Assembly: GCA_964036315.1 (NCBI GenBank)
Contig: OZ038507.1
Coordinates: forward strand, 57,264,223 to 57,328,222
Reading direction: 5' to 3'
Source: Acanthosepion esculentum
Taxonomy: Eukaryota > Mollusca > Cephalopoda > Sepiida > Sepiidae
Length of the DNA stretch: 64,000 bases
Of this stretch, positions 1-15,319 are shown in pieces. Made by a program: the position numbers and the translations under genes. Within the stretch, counting starts at the first letter, position 1. Every line of letters begins with the position of its first letter. The notes beneath the pieces were generated by a model, which saw nothing but the letters and a program-made list of their open reading frames with translations, made no database searches and was not told the origin of the DNA.

Positions 1-3000
1 TTGCATGCATTCATTTCCATTCTTCTTATTAATAACTGCATTGTTTCTTTCGAGGTATGACAGTGGGGCTAAAAGTTCATAGGCTGACTATGAAGGAGTG
101 ATGCTAGAACTGTGAAACGTTGCATGCATTCATTTCCACTCTTCTTATTAATAACTGCATTGTTTCTTTCGCGGTATGACAGTGGGGCTAAAAGTTCATA
201 GGCTGACTATGAAGGAGTGATGCTGGAACTGTGAAACGTTGCATGCATTCATTTCCACTCTTCTTATTAATAACTGCATTGTTTCTTTCGCGGTATGACA
301 GTGGGGCTAAAAGTTCATAGGCTGACTATGAAGGAGTGATGCTGGAACTGTGAAACGTTGCATGCATTCATTTCCACTCTTCTTATTAATAACTGCATTG
401 TTTCTTTCGCGGTATGACAGTGGGGCTAAAAGTTCATAGGCTGACTATGAAGGAGTGATGCTGGAACTGTGAAACGTTGCATGCATTCATTTCCACTCTT
501 CTTATTAATAACTGCATTGTTTCTTTCGCGGTATGACAGTGGGGCTAAAAGTTCATAGGCTGACTATGAAGGAGTGATGCTAGAACTGTGAAACGTTGCA
601 TGCATTCATTTCCACTCTTCTTATTAATAACTGCATTGTTTCTTTCGCGGTATGACAGTGGGGCTAAAAGTTCATAGGCTGACTATGAAGGAGTGATGCT
701 AGAACTGTGAAACGTTGCATGCATTCATTTCCACTCTTCTTATTAATAACTGCATTGTTTCTTTCGCGGTATGACAGTGGGGCTAAAAGTTCATAGGCTG
801 ATTATGAAGGAGTGATGCTGGAACTGTGAAACGTTGCATGCATTAATTTCCACTCTTCTTATTAATAACTGCATTGTTTCTTTCGCGGTATGACAGTGGG
901 GCTAAAAGTTCATAGGCTGACTATGAAGGAGTGATGCTAGAACTGTGAAACGTTGCATGCATTCATTTCCACTCTTCTTATTAATAACTGCATTGTTTCT
1001 TTCGCGGTATGACAGTGGGGCTAAAAGTTCATAGGCTGACTATGAAGGAGTGATGCTAGAACTGTGAAACGTTGCATGCATTCATTTCCACTCTTCTTAT
1101 TAATAACTGCATTGTTTCTTTCGCGGTATGACAGTGGGGCTAAAAGTTCATAGGCTGACTATGAAGGAGTGATGCTGGAACTGTGAAACGTTGCATGCAT
1201 TCATTTCCACTCTTCTTATTAATAACTGCATTGTTTCTTTCGCGGTATGACAGTGGGGCTAAAAGTTCATAGGCTGACTATGAAGGAGTGATGCTAGAAC
1301 TGTGAAACGTTGCATGCATTCATTTCCACTCTTCTTATTAATAACTGCATTGTTTCTTTCGCGGTATGACAGTGGGGCTAAAAGTTCATAGGCTGACTAT
1401 GAAGGAGTGATGCTAGAACTGTGAAACGTTGCATGCTTTCATTTCCACTCTTCTTATTAATAACTGCATTGTTTCTGTCGCGGTATGACAGTGGGGCTAA
1501 AAGTTCATAGGCTGACTCTGAAGGAGTGATGCTGGAACTGTGAAACGTTGCATGCATTCATTTCCACTCTTCTTATTAATAACTGCATTGTTTCTTTCGC
1601 GGTATGACAGTGGGGCTAAAAGTTCATAGGCTGACTATGAAGGAGTGATGCTAGAACTGTGAAACGTTGCATGCATTCATTTCCACTCTTCTTATTAATA
1701 ACTGCATTGTTTCTTTCGCGGTATGACAGTGGGGCTAAAAGTTCATAGGCTGACTATGAAGGAGTGATGCTGGAACTGTGAAACGTTGCATGCATTCATT
1801 TCCACTCTTCTTATTAATAACTGCATTGTTTCTTTCGCGGTATGACAGTGGGGCTAAAAGTTCATAGGCTGACTATGAAGGAGTGATGCTAGAACTGTGA
1901 AACGTTGCATGCATTCATTTCCACTCTTCTTATTAATAACTGCATTGTTTCTTTCGCGGTATGACAGTGGGGCTAAAAGTTCATAGGCTGACTATGAAGG
2001 AGTGATGCTAGAACTGTGAAACGTTGCATGCATTCATTTCCATTCTTCTTATTAATAACTGCATTGTTTCTTTCGCGGTATGACAGTGGGGCTAAAAGTT
2101 CATAGGCTGACTATGAAGGAGTGATGCTAGAACTGTGAAACGTTGCATGCATTCATTTCCACTCTTCTTATTAATAACTGCATTGTTTCTTTCGCGGTAT
2201 GACAGTGGGGCTAAAAGTTCATAGGCTGACTATGAAGGAGTGATGCTGGAACTGTGAAACGTTGCATGCATTCATTTCCACTCTTCTTATTAATAACTGC
2301 ATTGTTTCTTTCGCGGTATGACAGTGGGGCTAAAAGTTCATAGGCTGACTATGAAGGAGTGATGCTAGAACTGTGAAACGTTGCATGCATTCATTTCCAC
2401 TCTTCTTATTAATAACTGCATTGTTTCTTTCGCGGTATGACAGTGGGGCTAAAAGTTCATAGGCTGACTATGAAGGAGTGATGCTAGAACTGTGAAACGT
2501 TGCATGCATTCATTTCCATTCTTCTTATTAATAACTGCATTGTTTCTTTCGCGGTATGACAGTGGGGCTAAAAGTTCATAGGCTGACTATGAAGGAGTGA
2601 TGCTAGAACTGTGAAACGTTGCATGCATTCATTTCCACTCTTCTTATTAATAACTGCATTGTTTCTTTCGCGGTATGACAGTGGGGCTAAAAGTTCATAG
2701 GCTGACTATGAAGGAGTGATGCTAGAACTGTGAAACGTTGCATGCATTCATTTCCACTCTTCTTATTAATAACTGCATTGTTTCTTTCGCGGTATGACAG
2801 TGGGGCTAAAAGTTCATAGGCTGACTATGAAGGAGTGATGCTAGAACTGTGAAACGTTGCATGCATTCATTTCCACTCTTCTTATTAATAACTGCATTGT
2901 TTCTTTCGCGGTATGACAGTGGGGCTAAAAGTTCATAGGCTGACTATGAAGGAGTGATGCTAGAACTGTGAAACCTAGCATGCATTCATTTCCACTCTTC

Positions 3001-6000
3001 TTATTAATAACTGCATTGTTTCTTTCGCGGTATGACAGTGAGGCTAAAAGTTCACAGGCTGACTATGAAGGAGTGATGCTAGAACTGTGAAACGTTGCAT
3101 GCATTCATTTCCACTCTTCTTATTAATAACTGCATTGTTTCTTTCGCGGTATGACAGTGGGGCTAAAAGTTCATAGGCTGACTATGAAGGAGTGATGCTG
3201 GAACTGTGAAACGTTGCATGCATTCATTTCCACTCTTCTTATTAATAACTGCATTGTTTCTTTCGCGGTATGACAGTGGGGCTAAAAGTTCATAGGCTGA
3301 CTATGAAGGAGTGATGCTGGAACTGTGAAACGTTGCATGCATTCATTTCCACTCTTTTTATTAATAACTGCATTGTTTCTTTCGCGGTATGACAGTGGGG
3401 CTAAAAGTTCATAGGCTGACTATGAAGGAGTGATGCTAGAACTGTGAAACGTTGCATGCATTCATTTCCACTCTTCTTATTAATAACTGCATTGTTTCTT
3501 TCGCGGTATGACAGTGGGGCTAAAAGTTCATAGGCTGACTATGAAGGAGTGATGCTAGAACTGTGAAACGTTGCATGCATTCATTTCCACTCTTCTTATT
3601 AATAACTGCATTGTTTCTTTCGCGGTATGACAGTGGGGCTAAAAGTTCATAGGCTGACTATGAAGGAGTGATGCTGGAACTGTGAAACGTTTCATGCATT
3701 CATTTCCACTCTTCTTATTAATAACTGCATTGTTTCTTTCGCGTTATGACAGTGGGGCTAAAAGTTCATAGGCTGACTATGAAGGAGTGATGCTGGAACT
3801 GTGAAACGTTGCATGCATTCATTTCCACTCTTCTTATTAATAACTGCCTTGTTTCTTTCGCGGTATGACAGTGGGGCTAAAAGTTCATAGGCTGACTATG
3901 AAGGAGTGATGCTGGAACTGTGAAACGTTGCATGCATTCATTTCCACTCTTCTTATTAATAACTGCATTGTTTCTTTCGCGGTATGACAGTGGGGCTAAA
4001 AGTTCATAGGCTGACTATGAAGGAGTGATGCTAGAACTGTGAAACGTTGCATGCATTCATTTCCACTCTTCTTATTAATAACTGCATTGTTTCTTTCGCG
4101 GTATGACAGTGGGGCTAAAAGTTCATAGGCTGACTATGAAGGAGTGATGCTAGAACTGTGAAACGTTGCATGCATTCATTTCCACTCTTCTTATTAATAA
4201 CTGCATTGTTTCTTTCGCGGTATGACAGTGGGGCTAAAAGTTCATAGGCTGACTATGAAGGAGTGATGCTGGAACTGTGAAACGTTGCATGCATTCATTT
4301 CCACTCTTCTTATTAATAACTGCATTGTTTCTTTCGCGGTATGACAGTGGGGCTAAAAGTTCATAGGCTGACTATGAAGGAGTGATGCTAGAACTGTGAA
4401 ACGTTGCATGCATTCATTTCCACTCTTCTTATTAATAACTGCATTGTTTCTTTCGCGGTATGACAGTGGGGCTAAAAGTTCATAGGCTGACTATGAAGGA
4501 GTGATGCTGGAACTGTGAAACGTTGCATGCATTCATTTCCCCTCTTCTTATTAATAACTGCATTGTTTCTTTCGCGGTATGACAGTGGGGCTAAAATTCA
4601 TAGGCTGACTATGAAGGAGTGATGCTAGAACTGTGAAACGTTGCATGCATTCATTTCCACTCTTCTTATTAATAACTGCATTGTTTCTTTCGCGGTATGA
4701 CAGTGGGGCTAAAAGTTCATAGGCTGACTATGAAGGAGTGATGCTGGAACTGTGAAACGTTGCATGCATTCATTTCCACTCTTCTTATTAATAACTGCAT
4801 TGTTTCTTTCGCGGTATGACAGTGGGGCTAAAAGTTCATAGGCTGACTATGAAGGAGTGATGCTAGAACTGTGAAACGTTGCATGCATTCATTTCCACTC
4901 TTCTTATTAATAACTGCATTGTTTCTTTCGCGGTATGACAGTGGGGCTAAAAGTTCATAGGCTGACTATGAAGGAGTGATGCTAGAACTGTGAAACGTTG
5001 CATGCATTCATTTCCACTCTTCTTATTAATAACTGCATTGTTTCTTTCGCGGTATGACAGTGGGGCTAAAAGTTCATAGGCTGACTATGAAGGAGTGATG
5101 CTGGAACTGTGAAACGTTGCATGCATTCATTTCCACTCTTCTTATTAATAACTGCATTGTTTCTTTCGCGTTATGACAGTGGGGCTAAAAGTTCATAGGC
5201 TGACTATGAAGGAGTGATGCTGGAACTGTGAAACGTTGCATGCATTCATTTCCACTCTTCTTATTAATAACTGCATTGTTTCTTTCGCGGTATGACAGTG
5301 GGGCTAAAAGTTCATAGGCTGACTATGAAGGAGTGATGCTGGAACTGTGAAACGTTGCATGCATTCATTTCCACTCTTCTTATTAATAACTGCATTGTTT
5401 CTTTCGCGGTATGACAGTGGGGCTAAAAGTTCATAGGCTGACTATGAAGGAGTGATGCTAGAACTGTGAAACGTTGCATGCATTCATTTCCACTCTTCTT
5501 ATTAATAACTGCATTGTTTCTTTCGCGGTATGACAGTGGGGCTAAAAGTTCATAGGCTGACTATGAAGGAGTGATGCTGGAACTGTGAAACGTTGCATGC
5601 ATTCATTTCCACTCTTCTTATTAATAACTGCATTGTTTCTTTCGCGGTATGACAGTGGGTCTAAAAGTTCATAGGCTGACTATGAAGGAGTGATGCTAGA
5701 ACTGTGAAACGTTGCATGCATTCATTTCCACTCTTCTTATTAATAACTGCATTGTTTCTTTCGCGGTATGACAGTGGGGCTAAAAGTTCATAGGCTGACT
5801 ATGAAGGAGTGATGCTGGAACTGTGAAACGTTGCATGCATTCATTTCCCCTCTTCTTATTAATAACTGCATTGTTTCTTTCGCGGTATGACAGTGGGGCT
5901 AAAAGTTCATAGGCTGACTATGAAGGAGTGATGCTAGAACTGTGAAACGTTGCATGCATTCATTTCCACTCTTCTTATTAATAACTGCATTGTTTCTTTC

Positions 6001-7380
6001 GCGGTATGACAGTGGGGCTAAAAGTTCATAGGCTGACTATGAAGGAATGATGCTGGAACTGTGAAACGTTGCATGCATTCATTTCCACTCTTCTTATTAA
6101 TAACTGCATTGTTTCTTTCGCGGTATGACAGTGGGGCTAAAAGTTCATAGGCTGACTATGAAGGAGTGATGCTAGAACTGTGAAACGTTGCATGCATTCA
6201 TTTCCACTCTTCTTATTAATAACTGCATTGTTTCTTTCGCGGTATGACAGTGGGGCTAAAAGTTCATAGGCTGACTATGAAGGAGTGATGCTAGAACTGT
6301 GAAACGTTGCATGCATTCATTTCCACTCTTCTTATTAATAACTGCATTGTTTCTTTCGCGGTATGACAGTGGGGCTAAAAGTTCATAGGCTGACTATGAA
6401 GGAGTGATGCTGGAACTGTGAAACGTTGCATGCATTCATTTCCACTCTTCTTATTAATAACTGCATTGTTTCTTTCGCGGTATGACAGTGGGGCTAAAAG
6501 TTCATAGGCTGACTATGAAGGAGTGATGCTAGAACTGTGAAACGTTGCATGCATTCATTTCCACTCTTCTTATTAATAACTGCATTGTTTCTTTCGCGGT
6601 ATGACAGTGGGGCTAAAAGTTCATAGGCTGACTATGAAGGAGTGATGCTAGAACTGTGAAACGTTGCATGCATTCATTTCCACTCTTCTTATTAATAACT
6701 GCATTGTTTCTTTCGCGGTATGACAGTGGGGCTAAAAGTTCATAGGCTGACTATGAAGGAGTGATGCTTGAACTGTGAAACGTTGCATGCATTCATTTCC
6801 ACTCTTCTTATTAATAACTGCATTGTTTCTTTCCCGGTATGACAGTGGGGCTAAAACTTCATAGGCTGACTATGAAGGAGTGATGCTAGAACTGTGAAAC
6901 GTTGCATGCATTCATTTCCACTCTTCTTATTAATAACTGCATTGTTTCTTTCGCTGTATGACAGTGGGGCTAAAAGTTCATAGGCTGACTATGAAGGAGT
7001 GATGCTGGAACTGTGAAACGTTGCATGCATTCATTTCCACTCTTCTTATTAATAACTGCATTGTTTCTTTCGCGGTATGACAGTGGGGCTAAAAGTTCAT
7101 AGGCTGACTATGAAGGAGTGATGCTAGAACTGTGAAACGTTGCATGCATTCATTTCCACTCTTCTTATTAATAACTGCATTGTTTCTTTCGCGGTATGAC
7201 AGTGGGGCTAAAAGTTCATAGGCTGACTATGAAGGAGTGATGCTGGAACTGTGAAACGTTGCATGCATTGATTTCCACTCTTCTTATTAATAACTGCAAT
7301 GTTTCTTTCGCGGTATGACAGTGGGGCTAAAAGTTCATAGGCTGACTATGAAGGAGTGATGCTAGAACTGTGAAACGTTG
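1..7380. repeat. Homogenised part of the 119-bp satellite
   Basis: About 62 consecutive units are almost identical. Nearly all variation is an A/G choice in gctAgaac/gctGgaac plus scattered single changes. Higher-order structure is weak. This is the pattern expected of recently homogenised array interior, so the true array probably continues well beyond the left edge. Confidence 0.8.
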
Positions 7381-8639
7381 CATGCATTCATTTCCATTCT
7401 TATTAATAACTGCATTGTTTCTTTCGCGGTATGACACTGGGGCTAAAAGTTCATAGGTTGACTATGAAGGAGTGATGCTAGAACTGTGAAACCTAGCATG
7501 CATTCATTTCCACTCTTCTTATTAATAACTGCATTGTTTCGTTGGCGGTATGACAGTGGGGCTAAAAGTTCACAGGCTGACTATGAAGGAGTGATACTAG
7601 AACTGTGAAACGTTGCATGCATTCATTTCCATTCTTCTTATTAATAACTGCATTGTTTCTTTCGAGGTATGACAGTGGGGCTAAAAGTTCATAGGCTGAC
7701 TATGAAGGAGTGATGCTAGAACTGTGAAACGTTGCATGCATTCATTTCCACTCTTCTTATTAATAACTGCATTGTTTCTTTCGAGGTATGACAGTGGGGC
7801 TAAAAGTTCATAGGCTGACTATGAAGGAGTGATGCTAGAACTGTGAAACGTTGCATGCATTCATTTCCACTCTTCTTATTAATAACTGCATTGTTTCTTT
7901 CGCGGTATGACAGTGGGGCTAAAAGTTCATAGGTTGACTATGAAGGAGTGATGCTAGAACTGTGAAACCTAGCATGCATTCATTTCCACTCTTCTTATTA
8001 ATAATTGCATTGTTTCTTTGGCGGTATGACAGTGGGGCTAAAAGTTCACAGGCTGACTATGAAGGAGTGATACTAGAACTGTGAAACGTTGCATGCATTC
8101 ATTTCCATTCTTCCTATTAATAACCGCATTGTTTCTTTCGAGGTATGACAGTGGGGCTAAAAGTTCATAGGCTGACTATGAAGGAGTGATGCTAGAACTG
8201 TGAAACGTTGCATGCATTCATTTCCACTCTTCTTATTAATAACTGCATTGTTTCTTTCGAGGTATGACAGTGGGGCTAAAAGTTCATAGGCTGACTATGA
8301 AGGAGTGATGCTAGAACCGTGAAACGTTGCATGCATTCATTTCCACTCTTCTTATTAATAACTGCATTGTTTCTTTCGCGGTATGACAGTGGGGCTAAAA
8401 GTTCATAGGCTGACTATGAAGGAGTGATGCTGGAACTGTGAAACGTTGCATGCATTCATTTCCACTCTTCTTATTAATAACTGCATTGTTTCTTTCGCGG
8501 TATGACAGTGGGGCTAAAAGTTCATAGGCTGACTATGAAGGAGTGATGTTGGAACTGTGAAACGTTGCATGCATTCATTTCCACTCTTCTTATTAATAAC
8601 TGCATTGTTTCTTTCGCGGTATGACAGTGGGGCTAAAAG

Positions 8640-10600
8640 TTCATAGGCTGACTATGAAGGAGTGATGCTAGAACTGTGAAACCTAGCATGCATTCATTTC
8701 CACTCTTCTTATTAATAACTGCATTGTTTCTTTCGCGGTATGACAGTGAGGCTAAAAGTTCACAGGCTGACTATGAAGGAGTGATGCTAGAACTGTGAAA
8801 CGTTGCATGCATTCATTTCCATTCTTCTTATTAATAACTGCATTGTTTCTTTCGCGGTATGACAGTGGGGCTAAAAGTTCATAGGCTGACTATGAAGGAG
8901 TGATGCTAGAACTGTGAAACGTTGCATGCATTCATTTCCATTCTTCTTATTAATAACTGCATTGTTTCTTTCGAGGTATGACAGTGGGGCTAAAAGTTCA
9001 TAGGCTGACTATGAAGGAGTGATGCTAGAACTGTGAAACGTTGCATGCATTCATTTCCATTCTTCTTATTAATAACTGCATTGTTTCTTTCGAGGTATGA
9101 CAGTGGGGCTAAAAGTTCATAGGCTGACTATGAAGGAGTGATGCTAGAACTGTGAAACGTTGCATGCATTCATTTCCACTCTTCTTATTAATAACTGCAT
9201 TGTTTCTTTCGCGGTATGACAGTGGGGCTAAAAGTTCATAGGCTGACTATGAAGGAGTGATGCTGGAACTGTGAAACGTTGCATGCATTCATTTCCACTC
9301 TTCTTATTAATAACTGCATTGCTTCTTTCGCGGTATGACAGTGGGGCTAAAAGATCATAGGCTGACTATGAAGGAGTGATGCTGGAACTGTGAAACGTTG
9401 CATGCATTCATTTCCACTCTTCTTATTAATAACTGCATTGTTTCTTTCGCGGTATGACAGTGGGGCTAAAAGTTCATAGGCTGACTATGAAGGAGTGATG
9501 CTGGAACTGTGAAACGTTGCATGCATTCATTTCCACTCTTCTTATTAATAACAGCATTGTTTCTTTCGCGGTATGACAGTGGGGCTAAAAGTTCATAGGC
9601 TGACTATGAAGGAGTGATGCTAGAACTGTGAAACGTTGCATGCATTCATTTCCACTCTTCTCATTAATAACTGCATTGTTTCTTTCGCGGTATGACAGTG
9701 GGGCTAAAAGTTCATAGGCTGACTATGAAGGAGTGATGCTGGAACTGTGAAACGTTGCATGCATTCATTTCCACTCTTCTTATTAATAACTGCATTGTTT
9801 CTTTCGCGGTATGACAGTGGGGCTAAAAGTTCATAGGCTGACTATGAAGGAGTGATGCTAGAACTGTGAAACCTAGCATGCATTCATTTCCACTCTTCTT
9901 ATTAATAACTGCATTGTTTCTTTCGCGGTATGACAGTGAGGCTAAAAGTTCACAGGCTGACTATGAAGGAGTGATGCTAGAACTGTGAAACGTTGCATGC
10001 ATTCATTTCCATTCTTCTTATTAATAACTGCATTGTTTCTTTCGCGGTATGACAGTGGGGCTAAAAGTTCATAGGCTGACTATGAAGGAGTGATGCTAGA
10101 ACTGTGAAACGTTGCATGCATTCATTTCCATTCTTCTTATTAATAACTGCATTGTTTCTTTCGAGGTATGACAGTGGGGCTAAAAGTTCATAGGCTGACT
10201 ATGAAGGAGTGATGCTAGAACTGTGAAACGTTGCATTTATTCATTTCTATTCTTCTTATTAATAACTGCATTGTTTCTTTCGAGGTATGACAGTGGGGCT
10301 AAAAGTTCATAGGCTGACTATGAAGGAGTGATGCTAGAACTGTGAAACGTTGCATGCATTCATTTCCACTCTTCTTATTAATAACTGCATTGTTTCTTTC
10401 GCGGTATGACAGTGGGGCTAAAAGTTCATAGGCTGACTATGAAGGAGTGATGCTGGAACTGTGAAACGTTGCATGCATTCATTTCCACTCTTCTTATTAA
10501 TAACTGCATTGCTTCTTTCGCGGTATGACAGTGGGGCTAAAAGATCATAGGCTGACTATGAAGGAGTGATGCTGGAACTGTGAAACGTTGCATGCATTCA
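8640..10600. repeat. 10-unit (1,190-bp) higher-order duplication in the satellite
   Basis: Diagnostic variants recur at an offset of 1,190 bp (10 x 119). CCTAGCATGC occurs at about 8,684 and 9,874, GTGAGGCTAAAAGTTCACAGG-type units follow each, and AAAGATCATAGG occurs at about 9,350 and 10,540. After the last marker the second copy lacks two units that the first has, so the duplication was followed by a deletion. Confidence 0.75.
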
Positions 10601-11040
10601 TTTCCACTCTTCTCATTAATAACTGCATTGTTTCTTTCGCGGTATGACAGTGGGGCTAAAAGTTCATAGGCTGACTATGAAGGAGTGATGCTGGAACTGT
10701 GAAACGTTGCATGCATTCATTTCCACTCTTCTTATTAATAACTGCATTGTTTCTTTCGCGGTATGACAGTGGGGCTAAAAGTTCATAGGCTGACTATGAA
10801 GGAGTGATGCTAGAACTGTGAAACTTTGCATGCATTCATTTCCATTCTTCTTATTAATAACTGCATTGTTTCTTTCGAGGTATGACAGTGGGGCTAAAAG
10901 TTCATAGGCTGACTATGAAGGAGTGATGCTAGAACTGTGAAACGTTGCATGCATTCATTTCCATTCTTCTTATTAATAACTGCATTGTTTCTTTCGAGGT
11001 ATGACAGTGGGGCTAAAAGTTCATAGGCTGACTATGAAGG

Positions 11041-14000
11041 GGTGATGCTAGAACTGTGAAACCTTGCATGCATTCATTTCCACTCTTCTTATTAATAACT
11101 GCATTGTTTATTTCGCGGTATGACAGTGGGGCTAAGAGTTCATAGGCTTACTATGAAGGAGTGATGCTAGAACTGTGAAACCTTGCATGCATTCATTTCC
11201 ACTCTTCTTATTAATAACTGCATTGTTTCTTTTGCGGTATGACAGTGGGGCTAAAAGTTCATAGGCTGACTATGAAGGAGTGATGCTAGAACTGTGAAAC
11301 GTTGCATGCATTCATTTCCATTCTTCTTATTAATAACTGCATTGTTTCTTTCGAGGTATGACAGTGGGGCTAAGAGTTCATAGGCTGACTACGAAGGAGT
11401 GATGCTAGAACTGTGAAACTTTGCATGCATTCATTTCCATTCTTCTTATTAATAACTGCATTGTTTCTTTCGAGGTATGACAGTGGGGCTAAAAGTTCAT
11501 AGGCTGACTATGAAGGAGTGATGCTAGAACTGTGAAACGTTGCATGCATTCATTTCCATTCTTCTTATTAATAACTGCATTGTTTCTTTCGAGGTATGAC
11601 AGTGGGGCTAAGAGTTCATAGGCTGACTACGAAGGAGTGATGCTAGAACTGTGAAACGTTGCATGCATTCATTTCCATTCTTCTTATTAATAACTGCATT
11701 GTTTCTTTCGAGGTATGACACTGGGGCTAAAAGTTCATAGGCTGACTATGAAGGGGTGATGCTAGAACTGTGAAACCTTGCATGCATTCATTTCCACTCT
11801 TCTTATTAATAACTGCATTGTTTCTTTCGCGGTATGACAGTGGGGCTAAGAGTTCATAGGCTTACTATGAAGGAGTGATGCTAGAACTGTGAAACATTGC
11901 ATGCATTCATTTCCACTCTTCTTATTAATAACTGCATTGTTTCTTTTGCGGTATGACAGTGGGGCTAAAAGTTCATAGGCTGACTATGAAGGAGTGATGC
12001 TAGAACTGTGAAACGTTGCATGCATTCATTTCCATTCTTCTAATTAATAATTGCATTGTTTCTTTCGAGGTATGGCAGTGGGGCTAAAAGTTCATAGGCT
12101 GACTATGAAGGAGTGATGCTAGAACTGTGAAACCTTGCATGCATTTATTTCCACTCTTCTTATTAATAACTGCATTGTTTCTTTCGCGGTATGACAGTGG
12201 GGCTAAAAGTTCACAGGCTGACTATGAAGGAGTGATGCTAGAACTGTGAAACGTTGCATGCATTCATTTCCATTCTTCTTATTAATAACTGCATTGTTTC
12301 TTTCGCGGTATGACAGTGGGGCTAAAAGTTCATAGGCTGACTATGAAGGAGTGATGCTAGAACTGTGAAACGTTGCATGCATTCATTTCCATTCTTCTTA
12401 TTAATAACTGCATTGTTTCTTTCGAGGTATGACAGTGGGGCTAAGAGTTCATAGGCTGACTACGAAGGAGTGATGCTAGAACTGTGAAACTTTGCATGCA
12501 TTCATTTCCATTCTTCTTATTAATAACTGCATTGTTTCTTTCGAGGTATGACAGTGGGGCTAAAAGTTCATAGGCTGACTATGAAGGAGTGATGCTAGAA
12601 CTGTGAAACGTTGCATGCATTCATTTCCATTCTTCTTATTAATAACTGCATTGTTTCTTTCGAGGTATGACAGTGGGGCTAAAAGTTCATAGGCTGACTA
12701 TGAAGGGGTGATGCTAGAACTGTGAAACCTTGCATGCATTCATTTCCACTCTTCTTATTAATAACTGCATTGTTTCTTTCGCGGTATGACAGTGGGGCTA
12801 AGAGTTCATAGGCTTACTATGAAGGAGTGATGCTAGAACTGTGAAACCTTGCATGCATTCATTTCCACTCTTCTTATTAATAACTGCATTGTTTCTTTTG
12901 CCGTATGACAGTGGGGCTAAAAGTTCATAGGCTGACTATGAAGGAGTGATGCTAGAACTGTGAAACGTTGCATGCATTCATTTCCATTCTTCTAATTAAT
13001 AATTGCATTGTTTCTTTCGAGGTATGGCAGTGGGGCTAAAAGTTCATAGGCTGACTATGAAGGAGTGATGCTAGAACTGTGAAACCTTGCATGCATTCAT
13101 TTCCACTCTTCTTATTAATAACTGCATTGTTTCTTTTGCGGTATGACAGTGGGGCTAAAAGTTCATAGGCTGACTATGAAGGAGTGATGCTAGAACTGTG
13201 AAACGTTGCATGCATTCATTTCCATTCTTCTTATTAATAACTGCATTGTTTCTTTCGAGGTATGACAGTGGGGCTAAGAGTTCATAGGCTGACTACGAAG
13301 GAGTGATGCTAGAACTGTGAAACTTTGCATGCATTCATTTCCATTCTTCTTATTAATAACTGCATTGTTTCTTTCGAGGTATGACAGTGGGGCTAAAAGT
13401 TCATAGGCTGACTATGAAGGAGTGATGCTAGAACTGTGAAACGTTGCATGCATTCATTTCCATTCTTCTTATTAATAACTGCATTGTTTCTTTCGAGGTA
13501 TGACAGTGGGGCTAAGAGTTCATAGGCTGACTACGAAGGAGTGATGCTAGAACTGTGAAACGTTGCATGCATTCATTTCCATTCTTCTTATTAATAACTG
13601 CATTGTTTCTTTCGAGGTATGACACTGGGGCTAAAAGTTCATAGGCTGACTATGAAGGGGTGATGCTAGAACTGTGAAACCTTGCATGCATTCATTTCCA
13701 CTCTTCTTATTAATAACTGCATTGTTTCTTTCGCGGTATGACAGTGGGGCTAAGAGTTCATAGGCTTACTATGAAGGAGTGATGCTAGAACTGTGAAACA
13801 TTGCATGCATTCATTTCCACTCTTCTTATTAATAACTGCATTGTTTCTTTTGCGGTATGACAGTGGGGCTAAAAGTTCATAGGCTGACTATGAAGGAGTG
13901 ATGCTAGAACTGTGAAACGTTGCATGCATTCATTTCCATTCTTCTAATTAATAATTGCATTGTTTCTTTCGAGGTATGGCAGTGGGGCTAAAAGTTCATA

Positions 14001-15000
14001 GGCTGACTATGAAGGAGTGATGCTAGAACTGTGAAACCTTGCATGCATTCATTTCCACTCTTCTTATTAATAACTGCATTGTTTCTTTCGCGGTATGACA
14101 GTGGGGCTAAAAGTTCACAGGCTGACTATGAAGGAGTGATGCTAGAACTGTGAAACGTTGCATGCATTCATTTCCATTCTTCTTATTAATAACTGCATTG
14201 TTTCTTTCGCGGTATGACAGTGGGGCTAAAAGTTCATAGGCTGACTATGAAGGAGTGATGCTAGAACTGTGAAACGTTGCATGCATTCATTTCCATTCTT
14301 CTTATTAATAACTGCATTGTTTCTTTCGAGGTATGACAGTGGGGCTAAGAGTTCATAGGCTGACTACGAAGGAGTGATGCTAGAACTGTGAAACTTTGCA
14401 TGCATTCATTTCCATTCTTCGTATTAATAACTGCATTGTTTCTTTCGAGGTATGACAGTGGGGCTAAAAGTTCATAGGCTGACTATGAAGGAGTGATGCT
14501 AGAACTGTGAAACGTTGCATGCATTCATTTCCATTCTTCTTATTAATAACTGCATTGTTTCTTTCGAGATATGACAGTGGGGCTAAAAGTTCATAGGCTG
14601 ACTATGAAGGGGTGATGCTAGAACTGTGAAACCTTGCATGCATTCATTTCCACTCTTCTTATTAATAACTGCATTGTTTCTTTCGCGGTATGACAGTGGG
14701 GCTAAGAGTTCATAGGCTTACTATGAAGGAGTGATGCTAGAACTGTGAAACCTTGCATGCATTCATTTCCACTCTTCTTATTAATAACTGCATTGTTTCT
14801 TTTGCCGTATGACAGTGGGGCTAAAAGTTCATAGGCTGACTATGAAGGAGTGATGCTAGAACTGTGAAACGTTGCATGCATTCATTTCCATTCTTCTAAT
14901 TAATAATTGCATTGTTTCTTTCGAGGTATGGCAGTGGGGCTAAAAGTTCATAGGCTGACTATGAAGGAGTGATGCTAGAACTGTGAAACCTTGCATGCAT
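11041..15000. repeat. 8-unit (952-bp) higher-order repeat inside a 16-unit (1,904-bp) repeat
   Basis: The variant TATGGCAGTG starts at 12,071; 13,023; 13,975 and 14,927, exactly 952 bp apart each time (8 units). The variant ACGAAGGAG starts at 11,391; 11,629; 12,462 and again at 13,295; 13,533; 14,366, each exactly 1,904 bp later (16 units). Two slightly different 8-unit blocks therefore alternate, and the pair was duplicated. The GGCTTACTATG variant follows the 952-bp period too. Confidence 0.85.
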
Positions 15001-15319
15001 TCATTTCCACTCTTCTTATTAATAACTGCATTGTTTCTTTCGCGGTATGACAGTGGGGCTAAAAGTTCACAGGCTGACTATGAAGGAGTGATGCTAGAAC
15101 TGTGAAACGTTGCATGCATTTATTTCCATTCTTCTTATTAATAACTGCATTGTTTCTTTCGCGGTATGACAGTGGGGCTAAAAGTTCATAGGCTGACTAT
15201 GAAGGAGTGATGCTAGAACTGTGAAACGTTGCATGCATTCATTTCCATTCTTCTTATTAATAACTGCATTGTTTCTTTCGAGGTATGACAGTGGGGCTAA
15301 AAGTTCATAGGCTGACTAT

